Numbered from the stretch's first letter, positions 23,462-35,132 are shown. The stretch is 64,000 nucleotides of DNA from Haemonchus contortus (GCA_000469685.2 LS997563.1:20515757-20579756); one strand, 5' to 3'. Translations and numbers: made by a program. Notes: generated from the letters alone by a model not told the origin.

Positions 23462-23584
23462 GTGAGCGGCAATTTATTAACGTTGGCGGTTGCAATTGTG
23501 AACAGCAGCAGAGATGGGAGAGAAGGGAATGAGTGGGAAGGAAGGCTAGGGCGATGTGACAGTGCGATAGACCAGAACAGTCGC

Positions 23585-23690
23585 CACCAGCAGTCAACTA
23601 GCCAGCCAGCCAGCAAGACAGACACCCATCCAGCCAGCCAGCCAACCAACCAGCCAGCCTAGTCGGTCAGTCAGCAGCAGCAGCAGGTAG
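23585..23690. repeat. CCAG/CAG-rich low-complexity tract
   Basis: Repeats of CAGC, CCAG and AACC units run from 23,595 to 23,660, followed by five CAG units around 23,673. It creates long open frames on both strands (Gln/Pro or Gly/Trp/Leu rich) that I do not call as genes. Confidence 0.85.
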
Positions 23691-24720
23691 AACTGGTCTC
23701 ACACACAGAGTACGGTGGTTTTTCAGGTAGAGCGGTACGATATCGATCTCTTAGGGTTTGACTGAATAGCGTTCGATTAGGGTGCGCAGGTGTGGAGTTA
23801 TTTACGCAAAATATGGTCTGGAAAGAGATGTTTCCTGTTGATTTTTGAAAACCTCTAGGAATTCTTCAACAGAAACCTTCAATGACTACCTGACTGTTCT
23901 CTGAATCGCAACAGTTGCGAGTGCAATCGGCCGAATGTCTTGGCGGAGGGCACGTTTTTTTCAGTTTCTCTCCGAATTGCTCTGTTCTTGCCGCTACTCG
24001 CTCTAACTGCCCAACTGCCATTCATTTGTAACTGATTCGTTCATCATCGTTTTTTATTCTATCACCTGATTCTTTCGAATGTTTTTCGGTGTCGACTCAA
24101 TGTCTGACTACTTTGACAAGAGATCCTTTTTACAGCTAAGCTCGTAGAGCCGACGGTCGCCTAGCGATCACTGTCGTATCACACGCTATCATAAGGAGTC
24201 AAACTCCACCCATAGCTCGAAGCAGTTTGAAAACTATGTAAGTATTTTTACAAAAAGTCTCTTTTTTTGCTGAAAATTATCAGTTGGTGTTTCGGCACTG
24301 TAATACCGCCATTCACCGAAGGATTCCTCAGCACGCCTGTTGCCTATCACTGCATTTCGTGCGCATTTATTCGGGCTTTTTTCTTGGGATTACTTTCTTT
24401 TTCTTAAAATTAGCTGCAGCTTCCACGAAAGCCAGAAAAAGCCTGACGAAATTTCCTTCTTCAGCTATCGCTTTCCTCCTTCATGCAACAGCTGTAGTTA
24501 ATTGTTCTAGGCCCTACACCTCTTGAGCAGCAGATTTGGAGAGGAAGCTTTTCCAGAAAGGGAAGGTGCCATAGAGACTTCCTATGTTGGGTTGTTTTTT
24601 TTACTTGTTGATCAACAAAGAAAAATGGCTATGCGGAAGTTAAAATGCCTTACCAGTAATCTACAGTACTTTGGCCCCTTTATTTCCGAAGCATTTTTAA
24701 ATTTAGCCCCTATGCTATAA
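23691..24720. other. No gene supported
   Basis: A strong acceptor-like site at 24,135 is closed in all three frames within 30 bases. An 80-codon plus frame at 24,284-24,526 has an acceptor just before it but no donor. I see no recognisable repeat. Confidence 0.35.
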
Positions 24721-25274
24721 ATGGTTTTCTTCAAGGTCTTATCAATTTCCAGGAAGGTTTTCAAGTTTTTAGTCGAGTTCTCATGCAATTTGCAAGAGCT
24801 GCACCAGCCAGCAGACGACCTGACAGGTTCCTGCTTCGATAGTGTTGCAGTTAGAGATAGTCAGTTTCAGCCAGTAATTGTAGCGTTACGGTTTCTCATA
24901 TTCGGTGACCATTCTCGTGAAGGTGTCTTCAGGCTTTTTTGGACTTCCATTAAAGTATTGTAGAGTAAAGCTTACTCGATACCGTGACTTCGATTTTGAT
25001 TTTCACTCAGTCCACGGTTTCTCGGTGGCCTCTTACTTTGTTACTCTGTCTTGCAATAGCTCTTCTTATGTCGTTGCACTACACGACTAAATCAACACTC
25101 AGGCAAGTCTACGACTCAACATGTTCCGAATTCCGGTGTGAACTTTTAAATCGAATAGAAGCTACTGCTGAAATACGAGAGGTCCTGGATTTTTTAGCCG
25201 GGGCAATCGAGGAAGTTCCCGAACTGGTTCCCCGAGCTATTCAACTCAACTTTTTACTCTCTCACTTTTTTTAA
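24721..25274 (+). CDS. Two-exon gene, single-pass membrane protein, unknown
   Basis: Proposed exons are 24,721-24,873 (ATG start, 51 codons, donor GTAATT) and 25,011-25,274 (acceptor TTTTCACTCAG, phase 0, 87 codons, TAA). The intron is 137 bases. The 138-residue product has one hydrophobic helix near residues 55-72 (Trp-Pro-Leu-Thr-Leu-Leu-Leu-Cys-Leu-Ala-Ile-Ala-Leu-Leu), followed by a Cys-x3-Cys and an acidic, Glu-rich amphipathic stretch, as in a type II membrane protein. An internal acceptor at 24,752 is an alternative start of exon one. An AATAAA lies at 25,796, about 520 bases past the stop. I do not recognise the family, and the carboxy end may not be complete. Confidence 0.42.
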
Positions 25275-27719
25275 GAAGGATCCTTGAGAAAAAAAAACCT
25301 TGGGAATCTTCTGAAAATAGAAAAATCCTAGCCCTGGCCATTAGCTCTTCTTCAGTTCTTCATCGAAGTAGCCACTTTTACGAGAACCTGGCCCTTCCTG
25401 TTCGAGACAGAGTGACATTATTCATCATTTCCTATCTCTTTTTAGTGGTGTTCAGTTTGATTGCTATAAGTGATTATCAGTCACCATGATATGACTGTTC
25501 ACCCTACATATTTCCTCATTTGTAGCCTCTCAGTATTACTCATAAGCGTATCCTTGACAGTTGATTTCACCCTATCTTGAGGCTCACCAACCTTTGACAT
25601 TTCATTTAAACTTTTCTTTTTTTTTTACAAATTTTCTTTTCTCTTGATTATTGCCACGTCTCATTGTTGAAAAAGCCACCTCGATTCCATTCCCATTGAA
25701 ATAACCTTGTGGGGCTTAATTCTAGCGGTTCCATGTTGAATCAAATCGCTTCCTTGGTTTGGAAGCAGTGAAGGTGGCATTCTGGTCCTTCACAAAATAA
25801 ACGTTGTCCATACAGTTTGTAATGAGAAAGTTGTCTGCTCGGTGCAGCTCAGCGTCAAAATCACGATTTTTATTCATACAATCAGTGTCCGGCCTTTCAG
25901 TGCCCTGGGAGTTAAAGACTTTTCGCAGAGTAGCCCTTTCATTTTCAACACTTCAATCGAGCACTTTGAATTTTACGAGTTTCACTTGTTAGTGATTTAT
26001 TTCAAGGAGCAGAACTAGTAATATTTTAAGATCACTTCTTATTTCTCCATAACATTCTTCGTACTAACATTTGGCAGCGATATATAGCTATCCTCTCTGG
26101 CAAACTGAATGTGACCTCACCTTAGCTTACTGTAAATGCCGGAAATTGCACACGATATGCTCCATTTCCAAACAAGGAATGCATGCGGTCATTTTTTGGC
26201 TTACGGTCATACGTCACAGATTACGGTGTAAAAGCTAAAAGGGCTTCACTGAACCTTCATCGGAGGCTTAACCTTGATGTAAGATTCAGCCTTCATTCAC
26301 ACACCATATATGCTTCATTGACTTCTTACAGTATTCTCACCATTGATGAACGCAGTGTTCAACTACGTGAAAAAATCGTTGGATAAGCCTACATAATAAA
26401 AAAGGGAGAGCTACTTGTCAAATCATATCACTTTTTGTTCTTTCTTTTGCCCTACTATGCATATCTAACAGATGCACCCATATGAGCTGATATGTTTTGC
26501 ACATATGTGGTTATTTGAGTAGTCCTCATTACAAGAGAAATGATTTTCTATGAAGGAGGTTTGGGCAAAGTACTTGTAGTAAAACTCCTGCAATTTCCAT
26601 CTCTTTTTCAATTACTCTAGCTCGGTTACTGCAATTATCTTTGAAAAGCGCATCAGAACTGCTCGATGTCAAATCGACCAAACGAGCTTTCAAAGAAATA
26701 CGGTTGTGGGCGATTCCCTGTTGAAGTGGGGCTGTAAGACGTTTTTCTAGTAGAGAATGGACAAAAGACGAATCATCTTCGTCCTTCTGTACTTTCTTAT
26801 TGCCTTTTCAACTTTTCTTTGGGTGCTTCCTTAAGTTGCTCTAGTCCTTGGTGCTTCTGTTCCCTAGAAATGATTCCCGTGATTATCATTCAGTGTTTCC
26901 CCTCATTTCAAATAACATTCTCGAGAATTCACACCCACAGGTGCTAGTACATCATTGTCTGGGGGAATAGTAGTGAACCCACAGGTAATGAATTTGATGA
27001 TTTTCTCAGCTTCTTACTGGTTTCGTGTGAATCCTTTTCTTCCACTTTGTTCGTTTTATGGTCTTCATTTACGAAAGATCATTCAAGGAATACTCTTCGA
27101 GGTGCCTCGCTTCGTTGATACGGCGATGATGGGTTTCAGAAACTCTTGGAACGATTGTGGCTTGACATTTTTCCATAATGATTAACTCTGGAAAGAAAGC
27201 GAAAGGGGATAGTCAAACCCCTCGCTGTTGTCTTAGTGATGTAAGAATGTCAGGAAGGAAAGAGTTGAATTTTCTGAGTAGATGGTCAACTCGTCCATTT
27301 TGAACAAACAGAAGGTCAACTCATCCATTTTGAAGGGCCAATGTTGCCAACATTCAAACGGCTGCTTGCACAGACTCACTGCATTACACTCTACACTCAA
27401 ACCAGTTTTCTTTGCTTTTACCTGTTCCGTGTGTCTGTGAAATTACTATCCTTTTTATGTTTTCAAATAGTTTCCAATGATCAGTGACTGAGTAAAAAGA
27501 GACTGACATATTGCTATTGATGCACCGGTTCCTGACGTCTACAATTCATAGAGTGAAAGTCAGTAAAATCTTGAGCAGTGGCCTTTTGTGGCTTAGGTGA
27601 AGCCTCCGTGGTGGTCTCAGGTGGCCCATGAGCTAGTGGTCCAATGAATAGTTCCGACAATTAACGCTGCATTTTTTTTCAAAATTCTGGTTTATCCCAT
27701 CACCTTCGTGGTTGTTGCC
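25275..27719. other. No gene supported
   Basis: An acceptor at 26,332 is followed by two open frames of about 20 codons that both end in stops near 26,385-26,394. Several medium frames (25,804, 26,955) lack splice context. I see no repeats. Confidence 0.35.
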
Positions 27720-28093
27720 CTAAATGCCTCCCAGGGCGCTATTTTCTTGCCCGACTCGGAGGTGGTGATGGTACCTAAATTCACTGAATTGTGGCGTAAA
27801 CTCCTGCTGATATCCATCGATGGGTGTGGCTTCTTTCAATTGGGATCTTAGCGATTTTCTCTCGCCAAAAGAGTTTTCGGGGGTAGACGTTATCTCGTTT
27901 AGACAATCCTCGTTGATTTGTGACATGTCTTGAAATGCTCGATGATGGCTGAGATCAACGAGAGATTTCGACAAAGTTCTCTTAAGTAGCAGCTTTTTGG
28001 CTTGGTTTTTTTCTGGCCATCGTTCACCACTTTGAAGTCACCGCGCCGACCCGTTAAGTGCCGCCTAGCCGTTCGGCCGCCACCCACCACCAT
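27720..28093 (-). CDS. Coding segment, unknown basic protein, possible frameshift
   Basis: A 105-codon frame is open from 28,037 to the TAG at 27,720. It contains Arg-Thr-Leu-Ser-Lys-Ser and Arg-Lys-Ser-Leu-Arg-Ser motifs that look like kinase sites. A second frame begins with ATG at 28,093 (GC-rich start) and overlaps it. The two frames would join if the seven-base T run at 28,006-28,012 were eight. This suggests either an assembly length error or a pseudogene. A GTACC at about 27,770 could be a donor, so the carboxy end is uncertain. Composition is hydrophilic and even. No family recognised. Confidence 0.4.
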
Positions 28094-28381
28094 TGTGGCT
28101 GCAGCCTCCCCAAAGCGTGACGGACGACAACAGACGACGGAAAATATGTGCAATTAAAAATTCTCGAATCCTCCCGTTTTCTTACACTGTTCCCCGGGCT
28201 ATTTTACGGCTGGAATAGGCGTTTTTCTCGGTGATGCCGGCGGCGGCAGTTGAAGTCTGCTGGGCTGCATTGCTTACATACGCACGTACACCAACTCGAT
28301 CGACAAAGAGCCGTATCGATTGATCCCCAGGGCATTTCTTCTGGGTGAAAAAGATGAAAGGGGATCCAAATTTGATTCACC

Positions 28382-28570
28382 TTAACCGACTGAGCATGAA
28401 ATGTAACGGGAGCCACCGCATGACTTCAACATGGCCAGTTTCGTGTGAGGTCTTCTTGGGCGGACATTTTTATCCCGAGAGAATCCATAGGATTTCTTGC
28501 CAAACATTCCATGCAATGTCATCATTTCAACATGAAATACGTCGGTCATAAAATGCCTTTCTTTGCTCAT
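28382..28570 (-). CDS. Possible coding exon, 62 codons
   Basis: An ATG at 28,570 on the minus strand opens 62 codons with a basic centre (Arg-Asp-Lys-Asn-Val-Arg-Pro-Arg-Arg-Pro-His). About 50 bases upstream is a good acceptor (GGTTCGTCTTCAG, near 28,622), as for a trans-spliced mRNA. A stop falls just before an AAG-GTGAAT donor-like site, and another frame continues to 28,204. A link to the gene at 27,720-28,093 on the same strand is possible but not shown. Confidence 0.28.
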   Translation of the reverse strand: MSKERHFMTDVFHVEMMTLHGMFGKKSYGFSRDKNVRPRRPHTKLAMLKSCGGSRYISCSVG

Positions 28571-28713
28571 TTTATGCTCAAGAACTCTCCAAAGACGCTA
28601 CGAATTATTGCCCACACAAACTGAAGACGAACCAAAAGCAAATGGCAAAGGGGCGAGGCTGTCCATACATATGTATCGGGCGTGGACGCTAATTTCACAT
28701 TCGGATAAGGGAT

Positions 28714-29010
28714 TCACTCCCGGACTCCATGCTCCCATAAAATATCTTCAAGTCGGTTCCCAGTAGCGGAATTTCTTACGAGAATCCCGAAAATGCGGTA
28801 TTGTTTAGGTACGTGAAATTCGGGAGGCACCACTAGCTTCTGGGATGTTTCACGAGTAGCATACCTCTGGACAATACTGTAGACATGGGAACATGGGACA
28901 GTACATGGGAACATGTAGATAGTCGTATCTAATCCAACCAAGATCAAGCAGAACTCCTCGTTCTCCAGAGTGTTTTCGTTGAAATTTCTTCGAGAAATCT
29001 GCTGGGCCAT
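28714..29010 (-). CDS. Possible coding exon, 98 codons
   Basis: An ATG at 29,010 begins a 98-codon frame. A CTC-GTAAGA donor at about 28,780 would end a 77-codon first exon in phase 0. The amino end is polar (Met-Ala-Gln-Gln-Ile-Ser-Arg-Arg), followed by a Cys-Thr-Val-Pro-Cys block. The DNA here contains a short direct repeat (ACATGGGAACATG twice), which reduces the weight of the open frame. No domain recognised. Confidence 0.28.
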   Translation of the reverse strand: MAQQISRRNFNENTLENEEFCLILVGLDTTIYMFPCTVPCSHVYSIVQRYATRETSQKLVVPPEFHVPKQYRIFGILVRNSATGNRLEDILWEHGVRE

Positions 29011-31710
29011 TAAAGCCCGGTCAATTTAGGTAAATCAAGTAGGAACTTTGTCTCGAGAGCTTTGATTATTTGCTAGCTTATACTTATCTGAATATTAGGC
29101 TCACTTGTGTTAACGCTATTTTATTTATTTATTATGCCTCTATGCGGACTACAGCCAAATTTGTATAAAATAGAGGCAAGAGGCAGACAAAGGAGAAATA
29201 CAATGTCAAAAAAGCTGGCGTCCAATCATAGTGAGGTTTTAGAAATATCATTGTTTTACATAGCTGCTGCGAATACCTTCTCGGAAGGAAAAAAAGATTT
29301 CCAGTAATTTACTTGATTCCTGCTAGTGTGCCATGGTTTAATACAATCAATTGTCTTGATAAATGTTTTGGGAGTGAGTGATTGAACTGAGGAAACAAAC
29401 AGTGAAGGGAGTTATCGCTCATTTAAGAGGCCTAGTTCACAATAAAAATGGTTTCTGAGGTGCTCCTGTGTGGCATTGTCGGGCCAAAAAAGAACCTCAG
29501 GAGGGCGCTATAAAACCATCTTGGCCGAAATATACCCCAAAAAGTGGCCATGTTATGATGGCCTTGTTAAAGTTATGCCATTAACGATAAAGCGCTGAGA
29601 CTCCGAAGAAAAGTAGGCTTATGTGGGGACACCTAGACGACTTCAGATACGTGATCTTCTAGAATCCCCTCTCTTATTAATACTTTTCGGAGCCCTCACT
29701 TTTTGAAAGCTGCCAATTTTCACGCCTTTAACGTAGTTTTCCCACTACTCTGCATCTCAACTTCATTATTTCACCTAGCTGGACACCTCAGTAATATCAT
29801 GACTTTGCCTTCAAGGGAGACTGAAGGAGCTCCGAAGACTGAACCCTAAGTTAGCCAAGTATTATTACCTGATAGTCGTTCTGAAAGAGAGCAGTGAAAA
29901 AAGGACTCAACTCCCGAGTGCACCATAGCTGTTCTCTGGTCCATAGAGTTCGATCAATTATCGATCAATACGAACCATACTGTCATGGCCGTGCGGGCCC
30001 AATCATTAGTGAGTCATCAAAGCATCCCACCCTCGATGGTTTACTTCCTGTGTATCTTCTTCCATCTTCAACTTTCAGCCATATTTAGCCCTCAGGACTC
30101 GTTCAAAAAGCGAAAAACGAGGTTCGTGAACATTGGTCTGACAGTTCCAGATACGAGCCGAGATCAGGAGGCAACACTGTTCTATATATCATAGAGAAAT
30201 AACCTGCTGCATAGAGAAATAAACTCTCTCTTTCCATACGGAGTATGCATAAGCGTAAAATTGGGAACGGCCGTTGAGGGTAGAAGGGCGAGAGCAGTCT
30301 ACAGAAGGGTTTCAATAGTGTCAGTTAAAAAACCAAAGATTAAATAATAGTTACTTAACAGTAGAGGCTGAGTAATCCTTGAAAACCTCCATATTTTCTT
30401 GATGTTTTATACAAAATGCGTATCACGAATGTCTCTCGAAAGAGTCGTTCCCATCGTTCCAGTATCGTAGTGGCATTTGAAAACGTATTAGCCCCATACA
30501 ATGATCAGAAGAATGCGAGGAAAGGAGAGAAGGGGGAATAGCCGGTATACATGTCTCTGTTTTTACCAGCCAATCCGGTTGCCAATTAAGCAACCTCACG
30601 CAAGAAGACGAAAAGATGGGAGACTAGGTTGCCAGGAGCGGCCGCTGAGCAGGAACGCGATCCCGAAGCCATGCCAGTAGCGAGCCAGTTGGCACTGTCC
30701 TATTCACAACATCAATCAAGGATTATGACAGGAAATGTTGTTTGTGGATAGATGGACACTGCTGTTCTACTATGTTGTGGGAGAAAAATGAAATGAACAT
30801 TCAAGCGTTGGAATACTCGAAGATTTGACAAATGAAGTCCCATCTTCGGTCAGTCAACGGCCTAAGTTTCCTTTTTTTCTGTCGGCGGATGATAGCAGAT
30901 ACGAATGCTCAAACAAAACTTTTTGGGGAGGACTTCCATATATCGTTACTCAGCTTTTCGATTGGTTTGATTTTTTTTTCTGAAAGATGAGTAATGTATT
31001 TCAGAGCAGTCATAAGTGATCGTGGTAAAAAATTGCAATGGTGAGCAGCTGTAGAGATGGGTCTATTCATTATTACAAAATAAGGTGATCATTAAGCAAA
31101 CTCAATCAAACTTCACGGTACACAAGAATTTGAGGGAGCTCTGCGTAACTATCATGCGAATCTTTACATACAATCCATGATAAAGACCCCATGTAGTGCT
31201 GCTAATAAAGTGTCAAAGACGGCTCGTCACAACCCAATATTTCGAAAGTTTTTTTTTCAAAAACAACTTCAGCAATTTGTAGAGCTGTGTAGAAAAAATT
31301 GAAGGAAGGAATGGTTCCTTCTACTGATCCATTTAAATGGAATGGAATTTATCTGAGAAAATCACTCCACCACCACAAAGTATACATTAGTACATAAGTA
31401 TTGAAAGTAGAACCTGAATCCTACTAAATCTTGGTATCGTACTCTTCATACAGACATAGCAACCGGCTTATTAAAATAAGTAAGTTGTAATAAAAAAGTC
31501 TCTTTTAAGCTATTTTTGGATACTTATCGGACATGAAAGAGCTGGGCAAACCCAGATCTGCTGCGGGCGCATCACCTGTTAAGGTCCTCCTGAGATCATT
31601 GATACAAGATCTGTCCAACAAGGGAGGGATCCCAGGTCGAAGTGGGCATGCTATGAGACTTATACTGCTAGACGTCTTTCGCGGGGTACTGATTTTGAAT
31701 CTGCGTGTGG
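29011..31710. other. No gene supported
   Basis: There is a 12-base minus micro-exon-like segment at about 29,872-29,883 (acceptor CTCTCTTTCAG, donor GTAATA), with no partners. The remaining open frames are short. No repeats shared with other parts of the window were noticed. Confidence 0.35.
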
Positions 31711-32582
31711 TCACATGTAGTTAGTTAACGATAAAGATTTCATAAGTTTGGTGAATGCCATTTCATGGTCAAGCCGATTACTCATTCTCTGATAAGGGAA
31801 AGGTGCTTGGCACACCTCAAGAATCACTTACTTCAATGCACAAAGAAAATGTATTTTCCTATAAATAGTGTTTCAAATCTTTTTATCATCTTTCTAGTAC
31901 ATCCACATAAACGAATTCACTTTTTTTTGACCGCTTCTATTCAAGTCTTTGGTTCCCTCTCTCACCTGGATCCTTATACCTCTATCTTTAAAACATTTGA
32001 GTTTCATCTGTCAAAGGATCTCCAGAATCGGAATGTGCTCAGACAGCATTGATTCACATTTAACTCTCTCGTAATCTTGCTTGCTATACTAACACAAGAA
32101 GCTGTACTCTGTATCTACCTAGATCTGACACGAGCAACTACTCCGCCTAGAAATGGCAGATATGTACATAAGTTTTCACTTGCCAAGAGGAATGCCTGGA
32201 TAATCTGACTCAATTTCTTCTCAAACCTCTGAGAAAAAAGATTATACTCGTCATATATCCAGAACACTACGCTTATCTTCCTGTAGAATCATTAGGAACG
32301 TTGTTGCTGACGTATATTTCTAGTTACTTCCCAAAAAATGTTAAGCACTTTCTTCCCATCGGCCCCACAACAATGTTGCGATTTTACGTTCAGTGGTGAA
32401 GATCAGTCTGAAAGACAACTTGCAACTGTTCATTTGCTTTGTCTCAGCTCAGATATCCTAACAGCAGTGGCACAGTTGCAGATTTTTTTCTCTTTTCTTT
32501 CACTTCGAGTAAGGTTCCAAGTTGACCAGATTCCCCATTACATAGTAGAGTTTTTGTTGAGTTTTCACGACACTGATCGTCT
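31711..32582 (-). CDS. Four-exon gene, 3' part, unknown protein
   Basis: Proposed exons, read downward: 32,582-32,504 (acceptor AAATCTCAG, 26 codons, donor GTGAAA), 32,228-32,142 (acceptor CTTTTTTCTCAG, 29 codons, donor GTAGTT), 32,007-31,966 (acceptor CCTTTGACAG, 14 codons, donor GTGAGA) and 31,788-31,711 (acceptor CCCTTATCAG, 25 codons, TGA). All joins are phase 0, and the first exon needs two bases from upstream. The pieces are hydrophilic with a hydrophobic Leu/Ala stretch in the second exon. Two donors are non-ideal. An alternative acceptor at 32,286 would lengthen exon two. The same strand carries more candidate exons up to 33.8 kb, so this may be the end of one larger gene. Confidence 0.4.
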
Positions 32583-32925
32583 CTGAGATTTGGGCTTCTT
32601 CACAGAAAAACATCACATCAAATACGCCTTGAACCATGAAATTGGGTTTGGACGAGATTCAGCGACTTCCAAGCTCTTCAACTCTACAACGGACGTCTGA
32701 AAAAGACCAATCCCCTTCCATCAGTTGACCTTCCGTTTTACTGAGAACTAACCTTTTTGGCTGAATTTATCACTTAAGCAGCGAAAATTTGTGCAAACAT
32801 TTGAAATATAACAAGTTACTCGAGAATTTCGATAGCTAGGCTCAGTAGAGGACTGCGAAATGTTTCAATAGACGAAAGCATGGCGCACTCGTGAGGCCGC
32901 ATATTTAATCACAGATCGAGATCAA

Positions 32926-33125
32926 TCACTTTTGCAGACTGGGTGAGGAATCTTCCCGTTCTTTTACGTCGAAACGTTCATTATAGTGGTGTATTGCCAC
33001 TGTAATCCCCATTTTTACAATTTCCTGATTAAAACCCCTTTTGTGCATCTGTAAACAATAAACATATCCTACTTTTTGCTGGAAGAGGTAGGCACGGTAG
33101 GTAGCTTCAAAGAGAGGAAGTTTGG
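32926..33125 (-). CDS. Candidate exon(s) on the minus strand
   Basis: One frame stays open for about 66 codons to a TGA at 32,926, with three possible acceptors inside (CTCTCTTTGAAG near 33,105, CCTCTTCCAG near 33,080, TTGTTTACAG near 33,048) and a GTAAAA donor near 32,967. After the last acceptor the peptide is Met-His-Lys-Arg-Gly-Phe-Asn-Gln. It lies between the exon groups at 33.4-33.8 and 31.7-32.6 kb on the same strand, but I could not close the phases. Confidence 0.3.
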
Positions 33126-33406
33126 AATGAAAGGCCAAACATCATGAGTCTAGGCGAGCTGTGTTGAGGGACGAACGTCGAAAAAACATTACGTCTCGCC
33201 TCGTCCGTCGAAGAAATTTCAAATTCTCGCCATCTTGGCCTACGGCTTCCCATGCTTTTGAAAGCTAGCTACGAGGAAAACGAAATTCGAATACCAAAAC
33301 AGAACTCCGCCCACTGTGATGGTGGCCCTTCTACCTACCGTATAAGTACAAAAACGGACATCGGTGACGTCGTCGCTGTCATCTAAACTACATATTTCAC
33401 TAATAC

Positions 33407-33833
33407 CTGCAGTTACAGTAGATTTTGTCGTTACTATGAATGTACTCAATGTGAACAACGTTTTTTTCGAGCCTTTTGAAGCCAAGAAAAAGTCGGCGCC
33501 TGTAAGTTTTTCTCTGAAGTTTTTCAAACACGGTTCATAGATTCCTTCTGGAAATTTCCAAGCCATAATGCCCAACTTTGGCTTTTTTTCCCATTGCATC
33601 TTAATCGCTCATTTTGTTCATTTCTTGGTTTACTTCCTATCAAATTCTGCATGTGAACTTCTCCAGAAGATATGATCTTTCTCCAAACGATCCTGAAAAA
33701 CCTTTGACTCATTCCAGGTCAACGAGGATCCTTATTCTTCCTTTTTCCTCCATCAAGAGTAAGATTGAGCGTTTTTGGGTTGGTAATGAAGTTTCCGAAT
33801 TTCCCGGAATAGATAATGTCCGAAGAAGTTACG
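33407..33833 (-). CDS. Exon chain of an unknown gene
   Basis: The upstream exon ends at 33,833 in phase 0 (donor GTAACT; its start, somewhere below 34,060, is unclear). The next, 33,692-33,634, follows a perfect GGTTTTTCAG, gives 19 codons and ends in phase 2 at GTAAAC. The next, 33,499-33,407, follows AACTTACAG, takes one base, gives 30 codons and ends in phase 2 at GTATTA. The residues are charged and well mixed (Asp-Arg-Leu-Glu-Lys-Asp-His-Ile-Phe-Trp). A competing frame through the last exon is also open, so the frame is not certain. Confidence 0.38.
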
Positions 33834-34336
33834 TCAGAGTGAAAGAGGTGCAAGTTGTCACGAGAAGGAGCGGGAAAAGTACCAGGAAATATGAGACAAT
33901 GGACGAGACTTGTGTTGCCTTTCCAACCTTTTCCTACTACTACAAGCCTCGCTCTCTTTTTTAAAAGTTTGGAATTGCTGTCTTTACAATTTTTTAGAAG
34001 GGTGGTACGATTTTTAACGTAAAACTTGGTGGCCCCACGAAGATGTAAGTTGCTTCCGAACACTTACTGAGGATGACGCTTTGCCCACATACATGCATAT
34101 AGACGGACATGCTTTCTACCTACTTCTCTTACTTCGCAGAATTGGTTGACCTCGAAGACTCCTTTAGACCTGAGTAGTAGACCTTTAAGCAGCTGTCAGA
34201 TCTGGCAGATAGAGAGATCCGACAGGACGGAATCAACATCTGGTTAAGAATTTTTTGTGGGAATCGGTAGCATGGCGCATCCCTATGTGGTCAATAATTT
34301 GTCAGATTTTTCCTCGTTCTTTATGTATCAGAAAGA

Positions 34337-34420
34337 CTAATCTTCCAAAACTCGAGTGACCTCAGCTGCTTTCAGCAGGTGGTTTCTGTCTGGGTTTTTC
34401 GTGGTTCTTGGAAAAACTTT
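34337..34420 (-). CDS. Possible terminal exon, basic peptide
   Basis: After a good acceptor (AAATTTTTTCAG) the minus strand gives 27 codons, beginning Lys-Val-Phe-Pro-Arg-Thr-Thr-Lys-Asn-Pro-Asp, and a TAG. It starts in phase 0. It may follow the coding segment at 34,583-34,792 on the same strand, but no clear donor links them. Confidence 0.3.
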   Translation of the reverse strand, partial: KVFPRTTKNPDRNHLLKAAEVTRVLED

Positions 34421-34582
34421 CTGAAAAAATTTCCCCAAAACATTTTTCATTCTATCATGGCGCGGCCTGAAGAGGTGTACGGTGCGCCAGTGCCAGGCGC
34501 AGCAAGGGTCCGTCAGCAGTTCGCAGTCTTCTTGGGAGACGGTGTCCGTGCCTAGGGCACTCTCTGCCCCTCTTCTTCCCCG

Positions 34583-34792
34583 TTATCGTCTGCTCTCTCG
34601 TCGCAGTTTTTTCCAAGCTGAACTGCGTTTTTTTGGTTTGTGCGATTTTTTCGTGTTAGTCGGTGCCAGTTGATATCCATAGGTTTTTTTTTCGTACGTC
34701 GTGCCACCACTATCCCATAGTTTTTCGCTGACACCATCGAAAGGAAACGTCGTCTGCGTGCGGTAGTACTGCTTGTGCTGATCTACTTTCAT
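34583..34792 (-). CDS. Coding segment, basic protein, possible frameshift
   Basis: An ATG at 34,792 lies two bases after an acceptor-like GAATTGCTAG. The frame runs 69 codons to a TAA at 34,583 and ends very basic (Lys-Lys-Arg-Ser-Ser-Ala-Trp-Lys-Lys-Leu-Arg-Arg). A second frame, open from about 34,700 to 34,552, also looks coding and ends acidic. The two meet at a nine-base T run (34,684-34,692), where losing one base would switch frames. So either tail could be the true one. No domain recognised. Size and charge would suit a nuclear or RNA-binding protein, but that is a guess. Confidence 0.38.
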   Translation of the reverse strand: MKVDQHKQYYRTQTTFPFDGVSEKLWDSGGTTYEKKTYGYQLAPTNTKKSHKPKKRSSAWKKLRRESRR

Positions 34793-35132
34793 TTCTAGCA
34801 ATTCAGATAGTTCAGTTCATTCCGTCGATTACGTCAGGTAACAAGTTTTCGAATTACCTGTCTGGAGAGTGCCACTATGAAAATCACCAAAAGTTTTTAG
34901 AAGATCCAGAGGCTTCTGCTGATTATGCTGAAACTCTCATGAGAGGGATCTGGTCACAGGTTCTTTATCATCAAGCATTTATCGGGCTTGTTTTTCACGA
35001 AAGCTTCTTTGCACTGAACTTATGTACTGAAAAAGTAACCTTCTGTCACTATTAAGCGTCACACTTGTTGCCCTATGATACTTTTTTAGTTAGTCCTGTC
35101 AAGTTAAGAAGTTATGGCGCCATTTGTTCTAC

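Noticed and set aside
23585..23690. Gln/Pro-rich and Trp/Gly-rich frames over the CCAG tract
   Set aside because: Low-complexity sequence keeps all frames open; no splice-supported exon uses them.
24135..24240. Plus exon between CCTTTTTACAG and GTAAGTAT
   Set aside because: All three frames contain stops.
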